Shown piece by piece: positions 44,876-54,976 of a DNA stretch of 64,000 nucleotides (the stretch's first letter is position 1; the number at the start of each line of letters is the position of its first letter). The stretch is from Streptomyces solicavernae (GTDB lineage: Bacteria; Actinomycetota; Actinomycetes; Streptomycetales; Streptomycetaceae): assembly GCF_029968095.1 (NCBI RefSeq), contig NZ_JASCIR010000001.1, forward strand, positions 186,001-250,000. Direction: 5' to 3'. A program made the translations under genes and the position numbers. A model generated the notes under the pieces. That model saw only the letters and a list, made by a program, of their open reading frames with translations, did no database searches and was not told where the DNA came from.

Positions 44876-46204
44876 TCACCCCCCTTCCGGCCGCTTCGCG
44901 CCCACGGGCCGGGCGAGCTTGGTGCACTTCGTCTCCCCGATCCGCTGCTCGGCCAGCTCCCGCAGGTCCGCGTCGATCATGTGGCTCGGATAGGCGCAGC
45001 GCAGCAGTGGTGCGGTCATGGCGGTGGTGACGAGGGCCATGACCACCATCAGCGAGTACAACTCCGCATCGAGCAGACCCAGTTGCAGGCCGACGCCGAG
45101 GATGATCAGTTCGGTGAGGCCGCGGGTGTTCATGAGGATGCCCAGCGTCGTGGCCGACCTCCGGGGCTGGCCGGCGAACCGTGCCCCCAGATAGGCGCCT
45201 CCGAACTTGCCGCCGATCGCCACGAGCAGGATCAGCCCCAGTTTGCCGAGCCCGTCACCGCCCACTGTGGTCAGGTCCACTTTCAATCCCAACACGGCGA
45301 AGTAAGCCGGCAACAGCATCCAGATGATCGTCTCGAACCGGTCCCTGACCGCCGCTCGCAGCCTCTCTGTGCCACGCCGTGGCACGATCGCGCCGACGAG
45401 GAACACACCGAAGATGAAGTGCAGCCCGAGCCACTCGCTCAGCGCGCCGGAGACCAGCAGCAGCGCCGTCAGGGTGACGAGCTGCGTGGCACTGAGGCCT
45501 TGCTCCACGACCCCGTGTTCCGGGGCTCCTCGGCCCCGGGTCGGCGCGGCCAAGAGCCTGCCGAGCAACGGCCGCAGCACCCACACCATGGCCAGTGCGT
45601 ACGGCACGACCAGCAGGACCTGCCAGGAGTTCTGGCTCCCGGCGAAGGTGAGCAGCGCCGCGAGCAGCAGCCAGGCCGCCACGTCCCCGACGGCCGCACT
45701 CGCCAGGGCCAATGCGCCGACCCTGGTGTGCTGGATCCGCCGGTCGGTGAGGATGCGGGCCAGCACCGGGAACGCCGTGATGGACATGGCCGCGCCGATG
45801 AACAGCAGGAAGCCGAGGCGGTGTTCGACCGCGTGGTCGTTCCACAGGTACAGCGCGAGCAGGACACCGAGTCCGAACGCGCAGACGATCGACCCGACGG
45901 CCACCCCGGCCGTGACCCGCCCGTTCCCGCGCAGGAGCCGGTAGTCGAGTTCGAGACCGACCAGGAACATGAAGAGCGCGACCCCGAGGTTGCCGAGCGT
46001 GGTGAGCATCGGCCGGGTGTCGAGAGGTACGAGCATTTCCGACAGGGCACCGTGAAACAGGGTCGGACCGAGCAGGATGCCGGCCAGGATCTCGCCGATG
46101 ACCGCGGGCTGGCCGCACCGCCGCGCGAGGCGCCCGAGCACGTGCGCGAGCACGAGTATCAATGCCAGACCGACCGTGATCATGACTGTTTGGTGGGTGG
46201 TCAC
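44876..46204 (-). CDS. CPA2-type cation/proton antiporter
   Basis: 442 aa, about 12 membrane helices. Na/H exchanger domain with HVLGRLARRCGQPAVIGEIL, GILLGPTLFHGALSEML and LFMFLVGLELDYRLL. The region GALALASAAVGDVAAWLLLA carries the ND/DD-like ion-binding Asp. GTG start preceded by AAGGAG. In polyketide clusters such antiporters act in export or tolerance. Last gene of the long minus-strand run. Confidence 0.88.
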   Translation of the reverse strand: MTTHQTVMITVGLALILVLAHVLGRLARRCGQPAVIGEILAGILLGPTLFHGALSEMLVPLDTRPMLTTLGNLGVALFMFLVGLELDYRLLRGNGRVTAGVAVGSIVCAFGLGVLLALYLWNDHAVEHRLGFLLFIGAAMSITAFPVLARILTDRRIQHTRVGALALASAAVGDVAAWLLLAALLTFAGSQNSWQVLLVVPYALAMVWVLRPLLGRLLAAPTRGRGAPEHGVVEQGLSATQLVTLTALLLVSGALSEWLGLHFIFGVFLVGAIVPRRGTERLRAAVRDRFETIIWMLLPAYFAVLGLKVDLTTVGGDGLGKLGLILLVAIGGKFGGAYLGARFAGQPRRSATTLGILMNTRGLTELIILGVGLQLGLLDAELYSLMVVMALVTTAMTAPLLRCAYPSHMIDADLRELAEQRIGETKCTKLARPVGAKRPEGG

Positions 46205-46388
46205 GAGCACTCCTTCTGCACGGGTGCAGTCCTTCGCGTGGGCAAGAAGAACGAGCGGCTCCGGCAACGGGCACCGGACCCTGGCCATCGGTCACCCGGC
46301 AGTCCGGCAGTCCGGCAGGGGCACGAGGACTCTGTGTGAAGGCGGCACCGGCCCACGCCACCCGTGCGGGGCCGGTGCGGGAAGGCGA

Positions 46389-47048
46389 CTACCGCTTGTG
46401 TGCGACGAGCAGCAGCGCCGGGACCAGCACCCGGCCCTTCTCGTCGGTCCCGAGAGCCTTGTCGCCGAGCTCCGGGGCCAGCCGCGCCGCGATGGAGGAC
46501 GGCTCCAGCCGATCGATCTCCCAGTCCTTCTCCACGAGCGTCGCCAGCTCGTCGGCGCTGAACAAGGTCGGCCCCTTCGGCATCACCGACCGCGCGTCCC
46601 GGGCGAACGTGAGGATCGAGAGCGTTGCGTCGTCGGTGGTGGAGCGGGCGAGGCACACCAGGTAGTCCGCGCGCTTGTCGTCCGGGACGGCCGGTATCGT
46701 CCCCGAGTCGACGACCGCGCGGAAGCGCCCCTCGTAGCCCTGCAACGTGGTCAGGTCGGCCACGTCGAACGTGACCGGGAGGTCGTGACCTTCCGTCGCC
46801 TGTTCCGCGGCCGCGATGGCGGACGGCGCCGAGTCGAGCCCGACGACCGTGTATCCCAGCCGGGCCAGGAACAGGCTCGTGACCCCGACTCCGCAGCCGG
46901 CGTCCAGGACATCGCTGCGGAACACCCCCTGCGGTTCGAGCTCGGCCAGCTTGGGCTGGGGCTCCCCGATGTTCCACGGCACCCAGGGGACGTTCTGTGC
47001 GGACTCCCGGCCCTGGTAGACGGCGTCGAAGTCGGTCTCGTGCTGCAT
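46389..47048 (-). CDS. class I SAM-dependent methyltransferase
   Basis: 219 aa. VPWNIGEPQPKLAELEPQG resembles TehB/thiopurine-type methyltransferases. SAM motif I is VLDAGCGVGVTSLFLARLGY and the acidic residue follows in VVGLDSAPSA. It probably alkylates the polyketide or detoxifies a small molecule; the substrate is not evident. CAGGAG precedes the ATG. Confidence 0.88.
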   Translation of the reverse strand: MQHETDFDAVYQGRESAQNVPWVPWNIGEPQPKLAELEPQGVFRSDVLDAGCGVGVTSLFLARLGYTVVGLDSAPSAIAAAEQATEGHDLPVTFDVADLTTLQGYEGRFRAVVDSGTIPAVPDDKRADYLVCLARSTTDDATLSILTFARDARSVMPKGPTLFSADELATLVEKDWEIDRLEPSSIAARLAPELGDKALGTDEKGRVLVPALLLVAHKR

Positions 47049-47123
47049 GACGGATTCTCCTGTCAGAGGTCGGTGGTCGGTGCGAGTCGCCTCGGGCGGG
47101 GTCGGATGCGGATGGAGCGTCGA

Positions 47124-48686
47124 TCAGCTCGGCCGGAGCACCGGGCCCGGATCGATGCCGAGGTCGGTGAGGATCGCCTGGACCCCGGCGCGTGCCCCGC
47201 AGTTCGCCCCACCGCCCGGATGGGTCGACGGGCCGACGAGGAAGAACCCGTCGGCCGGCAGCCGGTAGCCCATGTTCGGCATCGGCCGGTTCCCCAGGTA
47301 CTGGTGGATCTGCTGACCGAGGTGGCTGGCGTCGCCGCTGGGCCAGGACGCGTTGAACCTGGCCGCGTCGAGCGGTGACTTGATGCTGCGGGACAGCACC
47401 TTCGTCGAGTCCATGTTCGTGGTCAGCTTGCAGAACGTCGCGAAGATCTCCTCGAAGATCTCTTCCTTGTGCTCGTCCCAGCTCTGCTCTTCCAACTCCA
47501 TCGGGGCGTACCCAAGCAGGTACAGGGTGTGTTGGCCCTCGGGCGCGCGTGTCGGGTCCCAGACGCTCGCGACGACGGCGCTGGGCATGCCGACCGCCGT
47601 CGTGCCGTACTTCAGCCCGTCGAAAGCCTGGCGCAGCTCCGGCAGCGGCAGCGCGAACTCCTGGATTCCGGCGCGGGTCACCTCGTCGCCCGCGGCGTAC
47701 ACCGGAGCCTCGCTCAGCGCGAGGTGGCCGACCAGGCAGCTGAAGGCGGTCCGTTTGCCACGCAACGCCTTCGCGTCCCACTCGGGTCCGAACCTGTGGT
47801 CGACCATCTCGGGGATCTGGCGGATGTTGAGGTCCGCCACGACGGCCCGTGCCGCGGTGACCTCCTCCCCCGTGCCCAGCCGCACGCCGGTCACCCGCTC
47901 GCCCTCGAACAGGAAGCGGTCCACCGGGGCGCCGGTCCTGATCGTCCCGCCGAGATCGACGAAGGCACTGGCCAGAGCCGCTGAGAGGGCGCCAGACCCG
48001 CCGACCGGAAACCCCACGCCGTAACGGTGCATCGTGGGCACCATCGCCAGCAGGAAAGCGCCCGTGCCGCCCTCCTCCGGTGCGCAGATGAGCTCGGACA
48101 CCCACCGCGCGAGCGCGGCCTTGATCTTCGGGTGCTCGAACCACTCGTCGATGACGTCGAGGTAACTCATCATCAGCAGGCGCGTCATCTCCCGCCCGGC
48201 CTCGGTTCGGCCCAGCAGGGCGAAGAACTTGCCCATCGGCAGCGGCGGCGAGAACATCGCGTCGACGAGCATGTCCAGCATGCTGTCGGCGAACTTGTGG
48301 AAGCGCAGGTAGTTCTGCGCGTCGGCGGGCGAGATCGCGGCGATGGTCTCCGCGGTCCGGTCGGGGTCCTGGTAGAACTCGATGTGGTCCCCGTCCGGGA
48401 AGGCCACGGCGATGGCCGGGTCCGGGAAGACGTACTCCAGTCCGTACCGTGAGAGCAGGCCCAGCTCGTCGTTCCGGATCAGTGGGTTGAGCTGCACGAA
48501 CACATGGGCGATGGCGTGCAGGTCGTGCCGGAACCCGGGCAGGGTGACCTCCTGGGTCACCACGCCTCCGCCCACCTCGTCGCTCGCCTCCAGCACGACG
48601 ACGTCGAGCCCGGCCTTGGCCATGTAGGCGCCGGCCGTCAGCCCGTTGTGGCCTCCGCCGACGACGATCACATCATGGTCTGGCAT
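47124..48686 (-). CDS. CrtI/phytoene-desaturase-like FAD oxidoreductase
   Basis: 520 aa. An N-terminal FAD site (VIVVGGGHNGLTAGAYMAKA with acidic residue in VVVLEASDEVGGG) and a C-terminal FAD-contact region (GFFLVGPSTHPGGGANCGAR) are typical of the NAD(P)/FAD phytoene desaturase superfamily. No carotenoid genes are nearby, so it probably oxidises or desaturates a polyketide or amino intermediate. AAAAGGAG precedes the ATG. Confidence 0.87.
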   Translation of the reverse strand: MPDHDVIVVGGGHNGLTAGAYMAKAGLDVVVLEASDEVGGGVVTQEVTLPGFRHDLHAIAHVFVQLNPLIRNDELGLLSRYGLEYVFPDPAIAVAFPDGDHIEFYQDPDRTAETIAAISPADAQNYLRFHKFADSMLDMLVDAMFSPPLPMGKFFALLGRTEAGREMTRLLMMSYLDVIDEWFEHPKIKAALARWVSELICAPEEGGTGAFLLAMVPTMHRYGVGFPVGGSGALSAALASAFVDLGGTIRTGAPVDRFLFEGERVTGVRLGTGEEVTAARAVVADLNIRQIPEMVDHRFGPEWDAKALRGKRTAFSCLVGHLALSEAPVYAAGDEVTRAGIQEFALPLPELRQAFDGLKYGTTAVGMPSAVVASVWDPTRAPEGQHTLYLLGYAPMELEEQSWDEHKEEIFEEIFATFCKLTTNMDSTKVLSRSIKSPLDAARFNASWPSGDASHLGQQIHQYLGNRPMPNMGYRLPADGFFLVGPSTHPGGGANCGARAGVQAILTDLGIDPGPVLRPS

Positions 48687-48776
48687 CGATCGCTCCTTTT
48701 CGAGTGGGTCGGTCCGGACAGACCGACCGGGTCCCGGTCGAGCACCCGCGCGGGGTTGACACCTCTGTGGACATAC

Positions 48777-50777
48777 CTAGGGCCTGGGCGGATTCGGGTC
48801 CGCCCCGACGCTTGCGGCGGCGACCATCGCGGCGCAGATCCGGGCGATGTCGTCGTCCGTGCAGAGGTAGGGCGGCAGGCAGTAGATCAGGTTCCCGAAG
48901 GGACGCAGCCAGACGCCGTTGTCGACCGCCGCCTCGGCCATCCGCTTGTCGACGGGGTGGTCGAGTTCGATCACCCCGATGGCGCCGAGAACCCGGACGT
49001 CGACGACACCGTCGACATGCACCGCCTCCTGCAGTCCCCGGCGCAGCGCCCTCTCGATCCGCGCCACGTCGCCCTTCCAGTCGCCGTCGACGAGCAGACC
49101 CAGCGAGGCGTTGGCCACGGCCGCCGTCAACGCGTTGGCCATGAAGGTCTGACCGTGCACCAGCACTGGCAGCTCGCCCTGCCGGATCCCGTCGGCGACG
49201 CGCTTCGTGCAGAGAGTCGCGGCCATGGACATGTACCCGCCCGTGAGGGTCTTGCCGAGGCACATCACGTCGGGTGTGACGCCGACGTGATCGGCGGCGA
49301 ACAGGGCACCGGTGTGGCCGAATCCGGTGGCCATCTCGTCGAAGATCAGAAGTACGTCGTGCTCGTCGGCGAGGTCGCGCAGCACCCGCAGGTATCCGGG
49401 GTCGTGGAAGCGCATCCCCCCGGCGCTCTGCACCACCGGTTCCACGATGATTGCCGCCAACTCGTCGGCGTGTTCCGCGATGGTCCGCGCCATGGTGTCG
49501 ACGTACGCCGGATCGAGCTGCTCGTCGTCGGTCCGTGCCAGGGTGGTGGCGTTGCGCAGGCTGGTGGACGACGACGCGGGCGGCGCCGGAAGGAACACCT
49601 GCTCGGGCAGGAGTCCCTGCCACGACGCGTGTCCCCCGTCGTCCGGGTCGCACACGCTCATCGCGTGGAGACTGGCGCCGTGGTACCCACGACGCCAGGT
49701 GAGTATCCGGCGTTTCTCGCTCTGACCCGACGAACGCCAGTACTGGAGGCACATCTTCAACGCGACCTCGACCGACACCGCCCCGGAGTCGCAGAAATAC
49801 ACGTGCTCCAGGCCGTCGGGCGTCAGGTCCACCAGCGTGTGCGCGAGCCGGATCGCCGGCTCGTGGGTCAGACCGCCGAACATCACGTGCGTGAACCGAC
49901 TCGCCTGATCGGCCAGTGCCTTGTCCAGTACCGGGTTGCGGTAGCCGTGGACGGCGGCCCAGAACGACGACATTCCGTCGATGAGTTCCCGGCCGTCGGC
50001 GAGGGTCAGCCGGACACCTTCGGCTTCGGTGACCAGCAGCTGTTCGTCCACGCCCGGCATGGGCCGGAAGGGATGCCACACATGGGCCCGGTCCAGGGCG
50101 AGCAGTTCGGCGGAGTACGCCTCGGCGTCCCGGATCGCGGGAGCCCGGGCGTCGTCCGTAGTCGCCCACCGTTCGACGTCCCGGCCGAGCCAGGCCATCA
50201 TCCGCGTGGTGTCGTCGGCTCCGGGCGCCGACGGCCGCGCCTCACCGATCCGCCCCGGGCCGCGCAGCGCCGCCTCCGGTACCTGCGCGCAAGTGTGCAC
50301 GATGTGGGCGAGCAGGGAATCGGGCAGCCTGAGCGGCCGGCCGGTCGCCGCCGCGATGTCCCAGGCGTGCACGACGATGTCCGAGACCGGGAACGCCAGC
50401 GCTCTGGCCAGGTTCTGGCGCCCGGCCGGCGTGTCGACCTGCAGCTTGGGGTCGGCCTCGGCGACGGCCGTGCGCGCCGCCGCCGCCGCGTCCCGCCATG
50501 CCTTCACCGGGTCGCCCGTGGCGGCGGCGCCGGGCTGCGAAGGCGCGGATTGCGTGGGCTCGCCCCGCGCAATCAGGGCGACCTTGCCGAGGGTGCCGAT
50601 GACGTGTCCCACGACGTCCCGGGTGGACCACTCGGAGCACGGGGACGCGGTGTCCCAGGCACCGCCCTGAACTCCCGTCAGTGTCGCGTCGAACACGTTC
50701 ACCGCTTCCGCGAGTGCCGCGACGATGTCCGGCGGCGCACCGGGCCTGACGGGCACGGAAGTTGCGTCGTTGCTCAT
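48777..50777 (-). CDS. fusion of a TIGR03086 (DinB/MDMPI-like) domain with a BioA-type aminotransferase
   Basis: 666 aa, about 220 longer than BioA. Residues 1-210 are TIGR03086/maleylpyruvate-isomerase-like ([32 protein letters not shown]). Residues ~225-655 are a class III PLP aminotransferase of BioA type ([54 protein letters not shown]). The Schiff-base Lys is in [19 protein letters not shown]. BioA uses SAM as amino donor in biotin synthesis; no other biotin gene is present. The role in the cluster, perhaps introducing an amine, is inferred. Confidence 0.88.
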   Translation of the reverse strand: MSNDATSVPVRPGAPPDIVAALAEAVNVFDATLTGVQGGAWDTASPCSEWSTRDVVGHVIGTLGKVALIARGEPTQSAPSQPGAAATGDPVKAWRDAAAAARTAVAEADPKLQVDTPAGRQNLARALAFPVSDIVVHAWDIAAATGRPLRLPDSLLAHIVHTCAQVPEAALRGPGRIGEARPSAPGADDTTRMMAWLGRDVERWATTDDARAPAIRDAEAYSAELLALDRAHVWHPFRPMPGVDEQLLVTEAEGVRLTLADGRELIDGMSSFWAAVHGYRNPVLDKALADQASRFTHVMFGGLTHEPAIRLAHTLVDLTPDGLEHVYFCDSGAVSVEVALKMCLQYWRSSGQSEKRRILTWRRGYHGASLHAMSVCDPDDGGHASWQGLLPEQVFLPAPPASSSTSLRNATTLARTDDEQLDPAYVDTMARTIAEHADELAAIIVEPVVQSAGGMRFHDPGYLRVLRDLADEHDVLLIFDEMATGFGHTGALFAADHVGVTPDVMCLGKTLTGGYMSMAATLCTKRVADGIRQGELPVLVHGQTFMANALTAAVANASLGLLVDGDWKGDVARIERALRRGLQEAVHVDGVVDVRVLGAIGVIELDHPVDKRMAEAAVDNGVWLRPFGNLIYCLPPYLCTDDDIARICAAMVAAASVGADPNPPRP

Positions 50778-50946
50778 GGGTACGACTCCTTCTTGTGGTG
50801 CGCAGCCCTTATGTGGCGTCGTTATGTGGCGTCCGACGGATCGGGCAGGCCGGTCGTACCCCCTGGGGCTCCCGGTCTGGGGGCTCCCGGGCGGGGAACG
50901 CGTGCCCGCCCGGCCATGGCACGTCGCGCGTGCCGTGGCCGGGCCG

Positions 50947-51714
50947 TCACCCGTCGGACTCGACGAACCTGCCGGTCACCGCCACGACGCGGGTCCATCC
51001 GGCCCCGGCGTTCACCACCGGTATCGGGAAGCACAGGACGGTGAATCCGGTCGGGCCGGGCAGCTGCCCGAGGTTGGCCAGCTTTTCCAGTTGGAGGTAC
51101 TCGCGTTCCCGCCCATACACGTGCGCCGGCCAGAGCGTTTCCCGGTCCCCGGTGCGCCGGTAGTCCTCGATCATGCTCGCCATCGGCCGGTCGAGCCCCC
51201 AAGCGTCGATGCCGATCACGCGGACCCCCCGTTCCACCAGGAACCGGGTGGCGCCACCGGACAGACCGGGGTACGTGGTCAGGTAGTCGGAGCTTCCCCA
51301 CAGCCGGTCCGCCCCGGTCCACAGGAGCACGATGTCCCCGTCGCCGAGGGTGTGTTCGGCTACGCCCAGTGCCTCGGTCACATCGTCCTCGCCGATCGCC
51401 TCACCGGGTTTGATGTGGCGCACGTCGAGCCGGACTCCCGGCCCGATGCACCACTCCAGGGGAACCTGGTCGATGCTCCGGGCCGGTTCGCCGCCACTAT
51501 GCGGGCCGTAGTGCAGCGGCGCGTCCATGTGGGTACCGGTGTGCGTCGTCAGCGTGATCGTCTCGCTCGAGATGGCCATGCCGTCCGGGAAGTCGGACGT
51601 CTTCAGCCCCAGCACCGCCGGTCCTTGCTCGTGAGTGAGGGTGTCGATCTGCACTGGAGTCGCTTCGCCGGCGTTCGGCCCCGTGGGCACGCTGAGGTCG
51701 ATCAACGTGGCCAT
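50947..51714 (-). CDS. PF04199-type cyclase (metal-dependent; kynurenine-formamidase fold)
   Basis: 255 aa. The metal-binding motif [12 protein letters not shown] (HxGTHxDxPxH) and [15 protein letters not shown] are visible. In type II PKS clusters this fold includes OxyN/MtmX-like ring cyclases, so a later ring closure is likely. Its ATG overlaps the stop of the SRPBCC gene (TAATG). Confidence 0.85.
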   Translation of the reverse strand: MATLIDLSVPTGPNAGEATPVQIDTLTHEQGPAVLGLKTSDFPDGMAISSETITLTTHTGTHMDAPLHYGPHSGGEPARSIDQVPLEWCIGPGVRLDVRHIKPGEAIGEDDVTEALGVAEHTLGDGDIVLLWTGADRLWGSSDYLTTYPGLSGGATRFLVERGVRVIGIDAWGLDRPMASMIEDYRRTGDRETLWPAHVYGREREYLQLEKLANLGQLPGPTGFTVLCFPIPVVNAGAGWTRVVAVTGRFVESDG

Positions 51715-52220
51715 TACGCGGCCCTCTTCGCCCTGGCGGCACGGCGCTCGGCCTCGTCGCGGACCGCGGCCAGATGCGCCGTGCTGTTGCGCTCGACGGC
51801 CCCCGCGAGCATCTCGTGGGCCTCGGCATGGGTGAAGTGGCCGGCTACCTTGCCGTCCGCACCCTCCCGGCGGGCGGCGAAGTCGTGGGTCAGCACGACC
51901 TGGGTGCGGTCCGGTCCGTACGGAAGTGCCCGCCATTCCCCGCTCATGTGTTCCACGAGCGGCGCCGTCTCCAGCTGGCGATAGGCGACGACGCCCAGTT
52001 CCGGATCCAGGTCACGGCGGGTGGTCCAGGCCTGCAACTGCCCGCTGACGTCCACCTCAAGCCGGGCTATCTCGTAGCCGTCCCCCCGCTCGGTGATGAC
52101 GGCGGACTTGGTGGCGCCGAAGAGGTTCGGGTAGTTCTCAATGTCCGTCAGAACCTCCCAGACGACGCTCTGCGGCGCCTGCGCGGTGACCGTGTGCTCG
52201 GTGTGCTGCGTGTTCTCCAT
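51714..52220 (-). CDS. SRPBCC aromatase/cyclase
   Basis: 168 aa. Single START-like domain of the polyketide cyclase type: HTVTAQAPQSVVWEVLTDIE, NYPNLFGATKS, and LEVDVSGQLQAWTTRRDLDP. Such proteins (TcmN, WhiE families) guide first-ring cyclisation and aromatisation on the ACP. A charged helical tail (AAVRDEAERRAARAKRAA) ends the protein. Stop TAA, coupled to the next cyclase. Confidence 0.9.
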   Translation of the reverse strand: MENTQHTEHTVTAQAPQSVVWEVLTDIENYPNLFGATKSAVITERGDGYEIARLEVDVSGQLQAWTTRRDLDPELGVVAYRQLETAPLVEHMSGEWRALPYGPDRTQVVLTHDFAARREGADGKVAGHFTHAEAHEMLAGAVERNSTAHLAAVRDEAERRAARAKRAA

Positions 52221-52249
52221 GGTGGCTCCTCGTGAGAAGTTCGGCTGGT

Positions 52250-52483
52250 TCAGGCCAGGTTGTCCAGGAAAACGACCAGGTCGGCGACGGTCACCACGGA
52301 CTTCAGCACTTTTCCGTCCACCTTGCTGCCCGGTGCGAGCTCGGTCACGATCTCGACGAGTTCGGCCGAGTCCACGCCCAGGTCGGCGCGGAGCGCGGCC
52401 CCGCTGGTGATCTCCGACGGCTCCAGGCCGACCTCGACGAGGACGTCGTGCACCTGCCCGTATGTGCTCTGGGTGCTGGTCAT
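52250..52483 (-). CDS. type II polyketide acyl carrier protein
   Basis: 77 aa. Four-helix ACP with the phosphopantetheine Ser39 in LGVDSAELVEIV. That site is DSA rather than the usual DSL. GAAGG precedes the ATG at 52483; a start five codons upstream is also in frame. Lies between the CLF and cyclase genes, as in most type II PKS operons. Confidence 0.92.
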   Translation of the reverse strand: MTSTQSTYGQVHDVLVEVGLEPSEITSGAALRADLGVDSAELVEIVTELAPGSKVDGKVLKSVVTVADLVVFLDNLA

Positions 52484-52508
52484 GACACCTTCTTTCACAG
52501 TGAGGGGA

Positions 52509-53705
52509 TCAGATGGCCCGCAGCACGCTCGCGGCGATCGTGCCGTCGGCGCCCCTGGCGAGCAGGGCGACGTTGCGTACGGGCGTCTCGCGCGGCGCGC
52601 CGACGACGATGTCCGCGTTCCGCGGGCGCTCGCAGCCCGCCACCGGCGGGATCGTGCCGTGCCGCAGGCTCAGCAGGGCGACCGCCGCGTCCACCGCGGG
52701 CGCCGCGCCGAGGAGATTGCCGGTCACCGGCTTGGCCGTGGTGAGGGGGACAGGACCGAGCACCGAGTGGATGGCGGACAGCTCGGACTCGTCGGCTCCG
52801 GCGGTTCCCTGTGCGTCGAGGGCGACACAGTCGACGCGATCAGTGCCCGCCTCGTCGAGCGCTGCCGTGAGAACCGCGGCGAGCGCCTTGGTGTCGGACG
52901 GCCCGAACACCTCGTCCTCCGGTACGTGCCGGACGGCGAAGCCCGCCAGCCTGGCCAGCGGGACCGCCGCACGCGCCCGGGCCGTCTCCTCGCGCTCCAG
53001 GACGAGCATCACGGCACCCTCACCGACGCAGAACCCGTCCGCCGCGTCGTCCCCGGGCCGGTAGGTCCCAGTGGGGGAAAGCCGTCCCGAGGTGGTGCAG
53101 AACGTGTAGGTGTATGGCGTCACGGGTGCCTCCGCGCCGCCCGCGAGCAGTACATCGGCGCGTCCCTCGGCCACCGCCCGGGCCCCGTAGCCGATGGCCA
53201 GCGCGGCACTCGCACTGTCCGCCACGAGGGTCTTGCTCAAACCGGTCAGCCCGTTTCCGATGGTGATCTGCCCCTGTGGCGCGGTGGGGAACCACGCCGA
53301 CGCGATGTGTGGGCTGACCCCGGTGTAGCCCCGGTCCAACAGGCCGCGCAGGCTCGGCTCGGTGATCTCCCAGCCACCGAACATGTTGCCCACGTACACC
53401 CCGGTCCGATCTGCGTCCGCGCTCGGTGCGAGGCCGGCGTCGTGCTGGGCGGACCGGGCGGCCGAGAGCGCCAGTTGGCAGAAGCGGTCCATCCGCTTGC
53501 GCACCCGTGGGGTGAACGTGCCGATGGTCTCCCGCTCGGTCTCCTCGGCCAGAAAGCCGGCGTTGGGACACGGGTAGGAGTCGGTGTCGAACCGCTCGAT
53601 GGGCCGCACGGCGCTTCGGCCCCCGGTCACCGAGCGCCAGAGCTGGTCGGTGTCCGAGGCACCGGGCAGGGCGAGCCCGATTCCGGTGATCACGGTGCCG
53701 GTCAT
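52509..53705 (-). CDS. ketosynthase beta subunit / chain length factor (CLF)
   Basis: 398 aa thiolase-fold protein paired with KSalpha. By alignment the catalytic residues are lost: the Cys is Ser164 (VADSASAALA), the first His is Gln299 (LDAQGT), and the second is Asn330 (KPVTGNLLGA). Usual CLFs carry Gln at the Cys position, so Ser is noteworthy. It sets chain length and may decarboxylate malonyl-ACP to prime the synthase. Overlaps the KSalpha stop by four bases. Confidence 0.92.
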   Translation of the reverse strand: MTGTVITGIGLALPGASDTDQLWRSVTGGRSAVRPIERFDTDSYPCPNAGFLAEETERETIGTFTPRVRKRMDRFCQLALSAARSAQHDAGLAPSADADRTGVYVGNMFGGWEITEPSLRGLLDRGYTGVSPHIASAWFPTAPQGQITIGNGLTGLSKTLVADSASAALAIGYGARAVAEGRADVLLAGGAEAPVTPYTYTFCTTSGRLSPTGTYRPGDDAADGFCVGEGAVMLVLEREETARARAAVPLARLAGFAVRHVPEDEVFGPSDTKALAAVLTAALDEAGTDRVDCVALDAQGTAGADESELSAIHSVLGPVPLTTAKPVTGNLLGAAPAVDAAVALLSLRHGTIPPVAGCERPRNADIVVGAPRETPVRNVALLARGADGTIAASVLRAI

Positions 53706-54976
53706 CGTCCGCCCTCCCCGGAGCCGGTCGTGCGGGGGCTGCCGAGTACGACGGTGGAGTGGATTCCGCCGAAGCCGCTGGACAGGCTGGCGATGACCTT
53801 CGTCCGCCCTTCCCGTGCCTCGTTCGGTACGTAGTCGAGGTCGCAGGAGTCGCCGGGGGTGTGGTGGTTGATCGTCGGTGGGATCACGCCCTCTTCCAGA
53901 GCCAGTACGCACGCCACGAGCTCCAGCGCGTTCGCCGCGGCCAGCGCGTGGCCGACCATCGATTTGATCGAGCTGACCGGGGTCCGGTAGGCGTGCGCCC
54001 CGAGCACCGTCTTGATCGCGTTGGTCTCGCACACGTCGTTCTGCGGTGTCGAGCTGCCGTGCGCGTTGACATAGTCGACGCTCGTGGCGGAACACCGGGC
54101 GTCGTCCAGTGCGAGCTGGAAGGAACGGGCAAGATGCGTCCCCTCGCTGTCCAGGTCGGTCATGTGGAACGCGTTCGACGTGCTCCCGAAGCCCAAGACC
54201 TCGGCGAGGATCGGTGCCCCCCGGCGGCGGGCGTGTTCCCACTCCTCCAGCACTGCCACACCGGCGCCCTCGCCGAGTACGAAGCCGTCCCGGTCGGCGT
54301 CGAACGGCCTGGAGGCGGCCTCCGGACCGTCGTTGCGCGTGGATAGAGCGCCGATCACGTCGAAGCAGGCGACGACGAACGGGGTCAGCGGAGCCTCTGC
54401 GGCGCCGGTGACCATCACGTCCGCCTCGCCGCGGCGAATCGCGTCGAGCGCGAAACCGACCGCGTCGTTGCCCCCGGTGCAGCCGGTGGCCGGGGTCATC
54501 ACCGGGCCGCGTATCCCGTGCGCATCGGCGATGGCTGTCGCGGGCCGGTTGAACGTGGCCGCGACGTGCAGGCGGGGGTGAGCCGCGGCCACGTCGACCG
54601 CGGCCGTGCCGCCTCCGGTGATCTGCGGGAAGTGTTCGGTCATGAACTTCGTTCCGCCGATCGCGTTCGCCATGACGACGCCCATCCGTTCCGGGGCGAT
54701 GTCCTCGTCGAGCAGACCAGCCGAGGTGATGGCCTCCCGGGCAGCCCGCAGCGCGATGCGGACGACCCGGTCGTCCCCGGTGCTGTGCTCGGCAGAGAGG
54801 CCGGGCAGGTCGCACTCCGGCAGCGTCCCGTAGATCCGGGAGGCCAGCAGGGACGTGTCGAACTCACGGCCGGTGATCACCCCGGAGCGGCCCGCGCAGA
54901 GTCCGGCCATGAAGTCCTTCGTCCCGATGCCGTTGGGGGCCAGGACTCCGAGCCCGGTCACCGCGACCCGTTTCAC
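53702..54976 (-). CDS. type II PKS ketosynthase alpha subunit
   Basis: 424 aa. The complete catalytic set is present: Cys166 (TPATGCTGGNDAVG), His306 (VNAHGSSTPQND), Lys338 (SSIKSM) and His343 (VGHALAAANALE). The nucleophile context CTGGND differs from the CTSGLD of most aromatic KSalphas, suggesting a divergent clade. It catalyses decarboxylative condensation of malonyl-ACP. GTG start with GGGAGG upstream; its first bases overlap the O-methyltransferase stop. Confidence 0.95.
   Translation of the reverse strand: MKRVAVTGLGVLAPNGIGTKDFMAGLCAGRSGVITGREFDTSLLASRIYGTLPECDLPGLSAEHSTGDDRVVRIALRAAREAITSAGLLDEDIAPERMGVVMANAIGGTKFMTEHFPQITGGGTAAVDVAAAHPRLHVAATFNRPATAIADAHGIRGPVMTPATGCTGGNDAVGFALDAIRRGEADVMVTGAAEAPLTPFVVACFDVIGALSTRNDGPEAASRPFDADRDGFVLGEGAGVAVLEEWEHARRRGAPILAEVLGFGSTSNAFHMTDLDSEGTHLARSFQLALDDARCSATSVDYVNAHGSSTPQNDVCETNAIKTVLGAHAYRTPVSSIKSMVGHALAAANALELVACVLALEEGVIPPTINHHTPGDSCDLDYVPNEAREGRTKVIASLSSGFGGIHSTVVLGSPRTTGSGEGGR

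Noticed and set aside
47124..48686. Carotenoid biosynthesis assignment for the CrtI-like gene
   Set aside because: No phytoene synthase, GGPP synthase or cyclase gene is nearby; general FAD oxidoreductase is all that can be supported.
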